A DNA stretch of 64,000 nucleotides. It comes from Bacillota bacterium. GTDB lineage: Bacteria > Bacillota > Clostridia > Christensenellales > SZUA-584. The notes below the pieces were generated by a model. The model was not told where the DNA came from and made no database searches. It was given only the letters and a program-made list of their open reading frames with translations. Positions within the stretch are counted from its first letter, which is position 1. Each line of letters begins with the position of its first letter. Of the stretch, positions 15,807 through 23,350 are shown piece by piece. The DNA is taken from the NCBI GenBank assembly GCA_023408075.1, contig JAEYKW010000015.1, positions 62,001-126,000 of the forward strand, read 5' to 3'. A program made the translations under genes and the position numbers.

Positions 15807-16442
15807 CTAAGCTTGGCAGATCTTCAGCGCCACATCGCTGGCCGAAGCGGCATCCGATGTGAAATAATCGGCGCCGATGGACTGGCAGAACATTTCTGTG
15901 ACAGGCGCGCCGCCGACCATGATTTTAAACCGGTCTCTGACACCCTTATCCTTGGCCGCTTCCACCACATCGCGCATCGCGTTCATTGTGGTGGTCAGCA
16001 GTGCGCTGCAGGCAATGATCTGCGCGTTTTGCTCGACAGCCGCATCGATGAACTTTTCGGGCGGCACATCCACACCGAGATCAAATACTTCGATGCCCTT
16101 TCCTTCAAGCATGATCTTGACAAGATTCTTGCCGATATCGTGCAGGTCTCCTTTCACCGTTCCCAAAATGGCTCTGCCCTTCGATTGGGCGTTGGACGAA
16201 ACAAGCACAGGTTTTAAAATCTCCATTCCCGCATTCATCGCTCTCGCGGCAATCAATACTTCGGGCACATAAACTTCGTTGTTCTTGAATTTTACGCCGA
16301 CGATGCTCATCCCGGCAAGCAAACCTTCGTCGAGAATTTCGCCCGCGGCTATGCCGTCATCAAGCGCCTGCTGAACAAGTTCTTTGACATTTTTTGCCCG
16401 ACCCTGCTGAAGAAAACTGCTGATATCGCTTAATGTGCTCAT
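15807..16442 (-). CDS. Corrinoid-binding methyl carrier protein (MtaC/MtbC type)
   Basis: 211-residue two-domain methyl carrier. Residues 1-85 form the helical cap that shields the methylcobamide (LDEGLLAGMSIVGVKFKNNE). Residues 90-211 form the Rossmann-like B12 domain with Asp99-x-His101-x-x-Gly104 (GDLHDIG), His101 being the lower cobalt ligand, and the SALLTTTM and GGAPVTEMF loops around the cofactor tail. GGGAG six bases before ATG supports the start. It would take a methyl group from a substrate methyltransferase and pass it to a second methyltransferase such as the UroD-family protein at 18084. No MttB-, MtaB- or MtbB-like substrate methyltransferase is in the window. Confidence 0.94.
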   Translation of the reverse strand: MSTLSDISSFLQQGRAKNVKELVQQALDDGIAAGEILDEGLLAGMSIVGVKFKNNEVYVPEVLIAARAMNAGMEILKPVLVSSNAQSKGRAILGTVKGDLHDIGKNLVKIMLEGKGIEVFDLGVDVPPEKFIDAAVEQNAQIIACSALLTTTMNAMRDVVEAAKDKGVRDRFKIMVGGAPVTEMFCQSIGADYFTSDAASASDVALKICQA

Positions 16443-16499
16443 TTCAATCTCCCTTTAGTTTATTTCTACGTTCATAGTATCGCGAATCACGGGTGTTTT

Positions 16500-16530
16500 A
16501 TTGTAATTATTTTTGATGGATAGAAATATT
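16500..16530 (-). promoter_or_regulatory. Putative PocR/AraC site and promoter of the corrinoid gene
   Basis: On the minus strand the 11-mer AATATTTCTAT (16530-16520) lies 14 bases upstream of a TACAAT -10-like element (16505-16500). The same 11-mer occurs upstream of the divergent UroD gene at 17947-17957. Both flank the AraC-family regulator gene and read outward, so it may be that regulator's binding site. Confidence 0.4.
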
Positions 16531-16550
16531 TTATCATGTTGACAGGGAAA

Positions 16551-17801
16551 TTAAATTTGGCCGCGCTTCTCGCGGAATTTGCCGGGCGTAATGCCCGTAT
16601 TGCGTTTAAAAACCTTGGTGAAATAGCTTTGGTCTTCAAAGCCCGCAAGGAACGACACCTCGATGAGCGCAATATTGTTATTGAGCAGCAGCAGCTTGGC
16701 ATTTTCGATTCTCACCGTGTTGATCGTTTCACTGATGCTTTTTCCCGTTTCCTCTTTGAAGATTTTGCTCAAATACGAAACGCTTAAATTGACGTCCTCG
16801 GAAATGCCGTTCAGGCTGATTTTGAGCATATAGTTTTTTCGGATATATTCATAGACTTTCTTGATGATATCCTCATGCCGCCCCCCCTGCTGCGTAAACA
16901 CCCTGTTGGTAAAGCGCACGAGCACCTTGGCGAGCCATGTGTTGAGTTCGTCCATCGATTTAAACTGGCGTATCTCGCTTAAATAGTCGTCGTTGAGGCC
17001 GAATATTTCCGACGTTCCGGCGCCGCCCGCAATCGCCGCCCTTGAGAGCAGCACAATAAGCTCGGTCACGCGCGATTTGATCACGTCCATGCTGCCGCCC
17101 GAGCACAGCAGAATATGCCCGAGTATCTCGTTGAGTACCTTTTGAGCGGCCTCTTTGTTACCCTGCTCGATATAGCGCTGCAGCAGCAGCTCTTCCTGAA
17201 TCGGATACTGGTATTCGGTTGTGCTTTTCTCCTTAATATCGTTGACGCTGTAAAAAAGCTCGCTGCGGCTCTGCGCCATCTGCTGCATGATTTTATAGTC
17301 TGAGAGTTCACGCTGGCTTGCGTATGCTGACAGCATGAAAAGGATATCCGCAAGGTAGGTCACGCGCGCACACTCGACATACGGGAGCCGGGATATTTCA
17401 CTGCGAACGGGCTTCGGGATATCGGTGCTGAAGAAGCGGTCGAGATCGTCGTCAATGAATTCGGCTTCTTCCACCATGAGAAACGGCCCCGCCACGATGC
17501 CAAGCGCACTGTCTGAGGCTTGCCTGATCGCGGAGGCGATAAACGCCGCACCCGCCGGGCACAGGTACTCATACTTGCCGCTCCATCTTTCCGCCTGCAG
17601 CACCGCATACCGGTGCACATCCTGGCATTTGAGCGCGTCAAACCGCTTTTGCTGCTGGGCGGCGCATTGATCGCAAAAAAGCTGCGAGAGCCGCTCCTCA
17701 TAGCCGTCCGGCTGCGACGGATCAACCACGGCGCAGGGAATACCGCATGCTTTCTCAAACATATATGCAATTCTTTTCGAGGATTCGTTCAGGCCATTCA
17801 T
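16551..17801 (-). CDS. PocR-domain AraC-family transcriptional regulator
   Basis: 416-residue regulator. Residues about 10-170 form a PocR sensory domain, recognised from the C-P-V-D-P start, CDQCAAQQQKRF, the YLCPAGAAFIASAI block and GIVAGPFLMVEE. Domains of this kind sense small hydrocarbon-like ligands and regulate corrinoid and propanediol pathways. A C-terminal AraC double helix-turn-helix occupies about 315-412 (LSVSYLSKIFKEETGKSI, EVSFLAGFEDQSYFTKVFKR). AAGG precedes the ATG. It sits between the corrinoid protein gene (same strand) and the UroD gene (divergent), and both promoters share an 11-mer. It is probably the local activator of the methyl-transfer genes. Confidence 0.9.
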   Translation of the reverse strand: MNGLNESSKRIAYMFEKACGIPCAVVDPSQPDGYEERLSQLFCDQCAAQQQKRFDALKCQDVHRYAVLQAERWSGKYEYLCPAGAAFIASAIRQASDSALGIVAGPFLMVEEAEFIDDDLDRFFSTDIPKPVRSEISRLPYVECARVTYLADILFMLSAYASQRELSDYKIMQQMAQSRSELFYSVNDIKEKSTTEYQYPIQEELLLQRYIEQGNKEAAQKVLNEILGHILLCSGGSMDVIKSRVTELIVLLSRAAIAGGAGTSEIFGLNDDYLSEIRQFKSMDELNTWLAKVLVRFTNRVFTQQGGRHEDIIKKVYEYIRKNYMLKISLNGISEDVNLSVSYLSKIFKEETGKSISETINTVRIENAKLLLLNNNIALIEVSFLAGFEDQSYFTKVFKRNTGITPGKFREKRGQI

Positions 17802-17946
17802 GCGTTGCCTTTCAGAGAGACTTGCCTGTTTGCGTTCATTCTAGCATTTTAACGGGCAAGTATCCACAAACCGTTTTATGTAATTTTTGTATTGAGTTCT
17901 CCGTGTCCCGTCGCGCCAAGCACAAGATTTTACAAAATATCAGAAT

Positions 17947-17984
17947 AATATTTCTATATGGACTCAAATATTGCGCTATATAAT
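17947..17984 (+). promoter_or_regulatory. Activator-type promoter of the UroD-Trx and CobW genes
   Basis: A perfect TATAAT is at 17979-17984, but no recognisable -35 lies 16-18 bases upstream. Instead the 11-mer AATATTTCTAT (17947-17957) abuts the -35 position, as for AraC-type activators that contact sigma factor. The leader from about 17991 to 18083 shows no B12-box or other riboswitch motif that I can identify. Confidence 0.5.
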
Positions 17985-18083
17985 TAAAATAATCAGGAAA
18001 AAGACTTTTCAAACAACGAAGCTTGTGCACGAGCCTTGCAGCCACGCCGGTGAAAAGCGGACAACAATTGAGGAGACAAATTC

Positions 18084-19445
18084 ATGAACAATCCGAAAGA
18101 ATTACTGTTTTCAGTTCTCAGACATGAGACAACCGATCATATCCCGTGGGTGCCGTTTGCGGGCGTTCATGCGGGCAAGCTCATCGGCTGCAGTGCCGCC
18201 GACGTGCTTAACGACGGCGACAAGCTTATCACGGCGCTGTTGGAGGTCAACCGTCTTTACAAGCCGAGCGGCCAGCCGATCGTTTTCGATCTGCAGATTG
18301 AAGCGGAGATACTCGGCTGCGACTTGCTCTGGTCGGCGGACGGTCCCCCATCCGTGAAGACGCATCCGTTATCCGAAACAACGCAGATACCATGCCTTTG
18401 CACGCTGCCCGACAAGGATGACGGCCGCCTGCCGATGGTGCTCGATGTGATGCGCCGCATGAAAAAGGAATCGGGCGCTTTCACCGGCCTTTACGGCCTC
18501 ATCTGCGGGCCTTTCACGCTCGCCTCCCACCTGCGCGGCAACGATATATTCATGGACATGTTCGACGACGACGAATACGTGAAAAATCTGCTCGGGTTCT
18601 GCCTCGCCGTGGCAAAACGGATGGCCGATTTGTATATTGAGGCGGGCATGGACGTGATCGCCGTGGTCGATCCGCTCGTTTCCCAGATATCGCCCGCGCA
18701 TTTTGAAGAGTTCCTCAGTGAGCCTTTCCGCGAGCTTTTCAGCTATATCCGCGGGAAGGGCGTTTTCTCCTCGTTCTTCGTCTGCGGCGACGCCACAAAG
18801 AACATCGAGGTGATGTGCCAGACAAGCCCCGATTCCATTTCGATCGATGAAAACGTGGATATCGTTGCGGCGAAAACCATCACCGACCGGTACAATATCG
18901 CGATCAGCGGCAACATCCCTTTAACCACCGTGATGCTGCACGGCACGCAGCAGGACAATATGAAATACGTGGTGGATATGCTGGACCGCATCGGGAGCAC
19001 AACGAACCTGATTGTGGCGCCGGGCTGCGATATGCCGTATAACGTGCCGGTGGAAAATGCGATCGGCGTGGCACAGGCGGTGCTGCATACCGAAGACACG
19101 CGCGCTATGGTAGAAAACTACGTCGCGGCAGACGATGATATCGCTGTCGAGCTGCCCGATTATGCGCACTTAAGCCGACCGCTCGTGGAAGTGTTTACGC
19201 TCGATTCGGCAACCTGCGCCGCATGCACATATATGATGAGCGCCGCACAAAAAGGCAAGGACCATTTCGGCGACCGGATCGACTTGGTGGAATACAAATT
19301 CACCGAAAAGGTCAATATCGCGCGGTGCAAGAAGATGGGCGTGAAAAATCTACCTTCGATCTATATTAATGGGGAACTCAAATTTTCTTCGATCATCCCG
19401 AGCAGAGAACGGCTGTTTGCGGCAATTGAAGATGTGCTGAAATAA
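18084..19445 (+). CDS. UroD/MtaA-family methyltransferase fused to a thioredoxin-like domain
   Basis: 453-residue fusion. Residues 1 to about 350 are a uroporphyrinogen-decarboxylase-fold domain like the MtaA/MtbA enzymes that transfer methyl from a corrinoid protein to a thiol. Two of the three usual zinc ligands are present, Cys234 in FVCGD and Cys315 in APGC, but the His of the usual HxCG motif is Phe. From Asp374 a thioredoxin-like domain begins, with Cys378-Ala-Ala-Cys381, then VKNLPSIYINGELK containing the cis-proline loop. The fused thiol could be methyl acceptor, reductant of the active-site cysteine, or a partner docking site. GAGGAG lies eight bases before ATG. It is divergent from the PocR regulator and forms an operon with the CobW-like gene. 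Reading through to the thioredoxin domain is a single frame with no break. Confidence 0.88.
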   Translation: MNNPKELLFSVLRHETTDHIPWVPFAGVHAGKLIGCSAADVLNDGDKLITALLEVNRLYKPSGQPIVFDLQIEAEILGCDLLWSADGPPSVKTHPLSETTQIPCLCTLPDKDDGRLPMVLDVMRRMKKESGAFTGLYGLICGPFTLASHLRGNDIFMDMFDDDEYVKNLLGFCLAVAKRMADLYIEAGMDVIAVVDPLVSQISPAHFEEFLSEPFRELFSYIRGKGVFSSFFVCGDATKNIEVMCQTSPDSISIDENVDIVAAKTITDRYNIAISGNIPLTTVMLHGTQQDNMKYVVDMLDRIGSTTNLIVAPGCDMPYNVPVENAIGVAQAVLHTEDTRAMVENYVAADDDIAVELPDYAHLSRPLVEVFTLDSATCAACTYMMSAAQKGKDHFGDRIDLVEYKFTEKVNIARCKKMGVKNLPSIYINGELKFSSIIPSRERLFAAIEDVLK

Positions 19446-19465
19446 ACAGGGAGATGTGAAAACGC

Positions 19466-20389
19466 ATGATCAGCCTTTACCTCATAACCGGCTTTTTGGG
19501 AGCCGGAAAAACGACGTTTCTAAAAGGCTTCATTCGTCGGCATGCGCAATACCGGTTTAAAGTGATCGTCAACGAATTCGGCAAGGAAGGCATTGACGGC
19601 ACACTGATCAAGGAATCGGGGGCGCAGGTTGAGGAGATCAGCAACGGCTCGATATTCTGCTCGTGCCGGCTCGATCAGTTTGAGAATGCGCTTTCACAGG
19701 CGGCGGACGATAATCCCGACATCATACTCGTTGAAGCGTCGGGATTATCCGACCCCGCCGGTATGGAAAAGATACTCAGCCAAGCCCAACGTTTTGTAAA
19801 CATCGCGTATATGGGCTGCATCTGTCTCGCGGACGCCGTCAATTTAAAGAAGGTGCTCGCGACGGTTCGCGTATCCAAAAAGCAGCTTGCGGCTGCCGAC
19901 CTGCTGCTCATCAACAAAGCCGACCTTGCGTCCGAAGAAGCACTGAAAGAAGCCGAAGCGCTGATTCGCGCGCACCAGCCCGCCGCGCAAATCCACCGCA
20001 CGACATACGGCCAAATTGACATGGCCTGGCTGCAAAACTTAAGAGAAAAACAAAAGACCGTCTCCGGCCCCGCTTATCATGTGAAGGATGTCAGCCTGCA
20101 AAAGATGCTGATCGTGATCAACGATTCGATGACGTTCGCCCAGCTCGAAAAATTCGTCGGCCTGTTCATTGAAGACACGCTGCGCATCAAGGGTTTTGTG
20201 TGCCTCGAAGGGCAAACAGGCCTGCTCGACTGCGTGGGTGCTCATTACGCCGTCACGCCGTACAATGAAAAACCGCCGCACTGCAACCATATTGTCGCGC
20301 TGGCCGGAGCGGGCATGCCGATGGAAAAAAGCATCCGTTATGCGGCGCAATGGTTCCCCGGGTGCATTGACAAAATCGAGTGGGATTAA
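19466..20389 (+). CDS. CobW/G3E-family GTPase
   Basis: 307-residue P-loop GTPase of the G3E family, whose members load metals or cofactors into target enzymes (CobW, HypB, UreG, MeaB relatives). Walker A is GFLGAGKTT (residues 8-16), the family motif region reads VEASGLSDP near residue 90, and the guanine-specificity motif is NKAD near residue 150. A C-terminal CobW-C-like domain follows (GFVCLEGQTGLLDCVG). GGGAG lies upstream of ATG, 20 bases after the UroD-Trx gene. In this context it may insert or guard zinc or the corrinoid in the methyltransferase, but that is inference. Confidence 0.9.
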   Translation: MISLYLITGFLGAGKTTFLKGFIRRHAQYRFKVIVNEFGKEGIDGTLIKESGAQVEEISNGSIFCSCRLDQFENALSQAADDNPDIILVEASGLSDPAGMEKILSQAQRFVNIAYMGCICLADAVNLKKVLATVRVSKKQLAAADLLLINKADLASEEALKEAEALIRAHQPAAQIHRTTYGQIDMAWLQNLREKQKTVSGPAYHVKDVSLQKMLIVINDSMTFAQLEKFVGLFIEDTLRIKGFVCLEGQTGLLDCVGAHYAVTPYNEKPPHCNHIVALAGAGMPMEKSIRYAAQWFPGCIDKIEWD

Positions 20390-20811
20390 TTTAAAAGACA
20401 AAAGCAACTCAAAGCTTGCCGAAATGATCCGAATACGATCCCCTCCCGCCCTGCGCCGGGGATCAGCGCGCCGTTGACAAGATTCAAATCAATCCCGCTT
20501 TGACAAGGCGACTGCTGTCTGCCTTTGCGCTTTTTTTATTTCAATCGCTGCGACATTAACGATCAGAAACACCTTGTCTTTAGCTCGCTGCCGCGCAGCA
20601 CCCGAAGAACTGACATTGAACGCTCGAGTTATCACTCTTGAACCAGCCTCACTGAAGAGGCATTTGGAGAGAAAATATCGTTCAAAGCCGGATACATCCT
20701 CCCAACTCGTACTCCTTCTAATCCGTCAATAAAGGCAGCCCTCCCTTGCCCGAATGGGTTAAGCGAGAGGCATACCAGTCATGTCTCTGCTCATTCCACC
20801 GACATCGGGCG
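20390..20811. other. Convergent intergenic region, mostly featureless
   Basis: No gene is visible. Apart from the terminator at 20505-20537, the only structure I noted is a GATCCCC/GGGGATC pair near 20439-20465 without a U-run. The rest shows no promoter, repeat or reading frame worth calling. Confidence 0.5.
20505..20537 (+). terminator. Probable terminator after the CobW-like gene
   Basis: AAGGC-GAC and GTC-T-GCCTT arms form an eight-pair stem with one bulge, followed by TGCGC and seven Ts on the plus strand. It lies about 115 bases after the CobW-like stop. Confidence 0.5.
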
Positions 20812-22701
20812 TTATTGCAAATTCTGATCGATAATACTCACGAGGCTGCCGTCGGCATTTTGCGACAGCTCCCATATCGCCGCTCCGCCGAGCCCGGTAT
20901 CATCAATGTATCCGGCCTTCGCGGCCACCGACAGCGCGTCGTCATACGAGATGAATGTCGAGCCGCCAAAAAGCCACGGCACCAGCGCATCGGGGTGCTC
21001 GTACCGCGTATAGGCCGGGTTATTAAGATACGTTGATACGATCTTGTCGTACGCGATCGACGAACCCGAGGCAAACGTCTGGTACAGCCCGCGCCCCGCG
21101 TTTGTGACGCCGTTAAACTTGATGCCGTAGAAAGGAATGCCCATCACGATCTTTGTTTTCGGGAAGCCTTCGTCGGTCCACAGCTTCACGGCGGCGTTGC
21201 AGCTCCATTTGTATTGCGGCGTATTCTCGGAAGGGGTATACAGCGGCGCGTTGAAATCTGTCAGGCTGTTTGGCCATGCGCCGTGCATATCGTATGTCAT
21301 GATCGTCGCAAAATCGACGTATCCGGCCAGCGTGGAAAGCTCGGTGTTGTCGGCAAAAAATGTGCCCGAAGCGCCCGCAAACGCCAGCAGATAATGCCGC
21401 CCGTCCTGCGCGCCCTGCTCATCAAGCTTTTCGCGCAGCTTCGCCATCAGCAGTGTAAAATTCGTTTTGTCTTCGGGCCTTTTGGTATTGGCGGACATCC
21501 CTCCGCCCACGGGATACTCCCAGTCGATATCCACGCCGTCAAAACCGTGCTGCTTGATAAACGCCACGGCGCTGTCGGCAAAAGCCGTGCGGCTCGCGTC
21601 CGTCAGTACGGCGTCCGAAAACTTATCCGACCATGTCCAGCCGCCGACGGATATCAGCGTTTTAAGATCAGGCCGCTGCTGCTTTAATTGCCTCAATTTT
21701 TCGAAGTTGGCCGGATCGATCGCCGGGTCCCCCATTGCGATCTTCAGATCGGAGCCGATATTGGCAAAGGCATAGTTCACATGCGTCACTTCCGCCGGTA
21801 TCTTCGCAGGCGTATAGCTCGAATACGCTGCCCAAGACGCATAGTAGCCCACGATGAGCTGATCCGCCCCTTCAGCGGGTGCGGGCGTCGGCGCAGGTGT
21901 CGGTGCGGGCGTCGGCGCAGGTGTCGGCGCGGGCGTCGGTGCGGGTGTCGGTATAGGTGTCGGCGCGGGCGTCGCGGTCACCGACAGGTAGCTTTGATGC
22001 ACATAACCGTCTCTGCCACCAAAGTTAATTTTGTAATACGAGCCCGACTTGCCTTTAACCGGATAAGTCATGCCTTTTGGCGCATTGCCGATCTTGGAAT
22101 AATTGGTGCCCGGCCCGCTGCGCACATTGACCCCGCTCGTGCAGTTGACGATCGTGCCTGTTTGGCCGCCCGGTGCTGTCGCGGGCACGGCGGATGCTTT
22201 GATATATGAGGACGACACATATCCCGTCGTTCCGTTAAAACTGATTTTGACCCATGAACCGCTTGTCCCGAGCATGCTGTAAACCGCATTCTTCGGTGCC
22301 GTGCCCAGCTTTTTATAGCCGGTGCCCGGCCCGCTGCGCACGTTGACTCCGCTCGTACAGTTCACGATCGTGCCGGTTTGGCTGGATGCGGGTTGCGGCC
22401 CTGCTGTCTGCACAACCGAATCCACTTGAAAATAGCTTGCATTGATATAGCCTGTGCGGCCGTTGAAACTGATTTTGTACCACGAGCCCGATTGTCCGAG
22501 AATGCTGTAAGCCGCATTTTTGGGTGCATCGCCGATTTTGGCATAGCTTGTCCCGGGCCCGCTGCGCACATTGACGGCGTTCACGCAATTGACGACATGC
22601 CCGCCGGGGCCGGAATCCTGAGCCATGGCCTGCCCCGGAAAACAGGAAATAAATATCACTGCCGCAATCAGAACTGCATACATCGGTCTTCGTCTGTCCA
22701 T
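20812..22701 (-). CDS. Secreted GH18 chitinase-like enzyme with three SH3b domains
   Basis: 629-residue secreted glycosidase. Residues 1-27 are a signal peptide (MYAVLIAAVIFISCFPGQAMA core). Three bacterial SH3 repeats follow, each containing NVRSGPGT, for cell-wall or glycan binding. A PTPAPTPAP linker (near residues 240-275) connects to a GH18 barrel with the catalytic motif DGVDIDWEYP, acid Glu395. C-terminal marks FATIMTYDMHG and GGAAIWELSQN are family-typical. AGGAGGAACG directly before ATG fixes the start; an upstream in-frame start would lose this. A c-di-GMP-I riboswitch precedes it, so expression depends on the cell's motile or sessile state. GH18 enzymes with this layout include chitinases and spore-cortex or peptidoglycan N-acetylglucosaminidases; either fits. 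Confidence 0.92.
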   Translation of the reverse strand: MDRRRPMYAVLIAAVIFISCFPGQAMAQDSGPGGHVVNCVNAVNVRSGPGTSYAKIGDAPKNAAYSILGQSGSWYKISFNGRTGYINASYFQVDSVVQTAGPQPASSQTGTIVNCTSGVNVRSGPGTGYKKLGTAPKNAVYSMLGTSGSWVKISFNGTTGYVSSSYIKASAVPATAPGGQTGTIVNCTSGVNVRSGPGTNYSKIGNAPKGMTYPVKGKSGSYYKINFGGRDGYVHQSYLSVTATPAPTPIPTPAPTPAPTPAPTPAPTPAPTPAPAEGADQLIVGYYASWAAYSSYTPAKIPAEVTHVNYAFANIGSDLKIAMGDPAIDPANFEKLRQLKQQRPDLKTLISVGGWTWSDKFSDAVLTDASRTAFADSAVAFIKQHGFDGVDIDWEYPVGGGMSANTKRPEDKTNFTLLMAKLREKLDEQGAQDGRHYLLAFAGASGTFFADNTELSTLAGYVDFATIMTYDMHGAWPNSLTDFNAPLYTPSENTPQYKWSCNAAVKLWTDEGFPKTKIVMGIPFYGIKFNGVTNAGRGLYQTFASGSSIAYDKIVSTYLNNPAYTRYEHPDALVPWLFGGSTFISYDDALSVAAKAGYIDDTGLGGAAIWELSQNADGSLVSIIDQNLQ

Positions 22702-22845
22702 CGTTCCTCCTGTAAGCAAAAGCAAATTTAATAAAGCGTTTTTCAGCCGTCGCCAAAAACACCGGCCGTATTCGCCGTCTTCCCGATTTTATTAAATACA
22801 ATCATTTCGGCACGTTTTAAGGATAGGCAGCCAGACAGTCATAGC

Positions 22846-22910
22846 AAAAAAACCTTAGACTCACGGCTTTGCGCCCCTGCCTTTCGACCGGTTTGCCCTT
22901 TCTGTGTCAA
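22846..22910 (-). promoter_or_regulatory. c-di-GMP-I (GEMM) riboswitch
   Basis: On the minus strand the leader of the GH18 gene contains the conserved blocks GGGCAAACC, CGAAAGG, GGGGCGCAAAGCC and GTCTAAGG in the correct order and spacing for a GEMM-I aptamer. The guanine equivalent to G20 (last G before CAAACC) and the middle A of GCAAAGCC (A47), which stack on the ligand, are both kept, which points to c-di-GMP rather than cGAMP. Seven Us follow the aptamer directly (22852-22846), suggesting transcriptional control, although I could not resolve the alternative stem. A TATAAA-like box lies just upstream. The leader to the ATG is about 200 bases. Confidence 0.88.
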
Positions 22911-22920
22911 ATTTATATAC

Positions 22921-23350
22921 CCAGTGAATTAAAGTATACACAAATCGCGTATACCTATCAAAATGTAACTTATACCTGAGTTTCCATGATTGCCATACGT
23001 CAGGCGAATTGACATCTTCTTAAAGAGCCTGACAGGCAGATGTGAACAAAAAATCCTGATATTACCGTACAGGCTCTCTACATATTTGTCTTGCTGATGT
23101 GAGCGGCAGCACAAGGTTGCAGCATATATAAAAAACAGCTTGATTTCTTCGGATATGACCCGCTTTGGGCAATGGATAAATAGCCAATGCAATGCTCACA
23201 CGCTGACGTACGAAGACAATGAAAACAGTATATAATCATCGATCCAAGCGCACGCGAATGCCTGCGGGAGCAGACCGGATAACCCCGTCAGCAACTTCGC
23301 GATATAAGACTGCGCAGGCATCGGAAGGGCATTGCCGACACCATCGCAGC
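22921..23350. other. Intergenic region with one long-range hairpin and a TATAAT box
   Basis: No convincing gene is present. On the plus strand a perfect TATAAT is at 23231-23236 without a good -35. About 20 bases on, a nine-base arm ATGCCTGCG (23258-23266) pairs with CGCAGGCAT (23313-23321) around 46 bases. Function unknown; it could be a small RNA or the 3' structure of the glycosyltransferase message read from the other strand. Confidence 0.3.

Noticed and set aside
17991..18083. Cobalamin riboswitch in the leader of the UroD-Trx gene
   Set aside because: The leader is only about 90 bases and has no B12 box or the expected stems.
20439..20465. GATCCCC/GGGGATC hairpin as the terminator of the CobW-like gene
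   Set aside because: No U-run follows on either strand and the loop is long; the stem at 20505-20537 fits better.
22929..23192. Minus-strand frame of 87 codons upstream of the riboswitch
   Set aside because: Unusual composition, no ribosome binding site, no conserved features; it ends in the promoter region of the GH18 gene.
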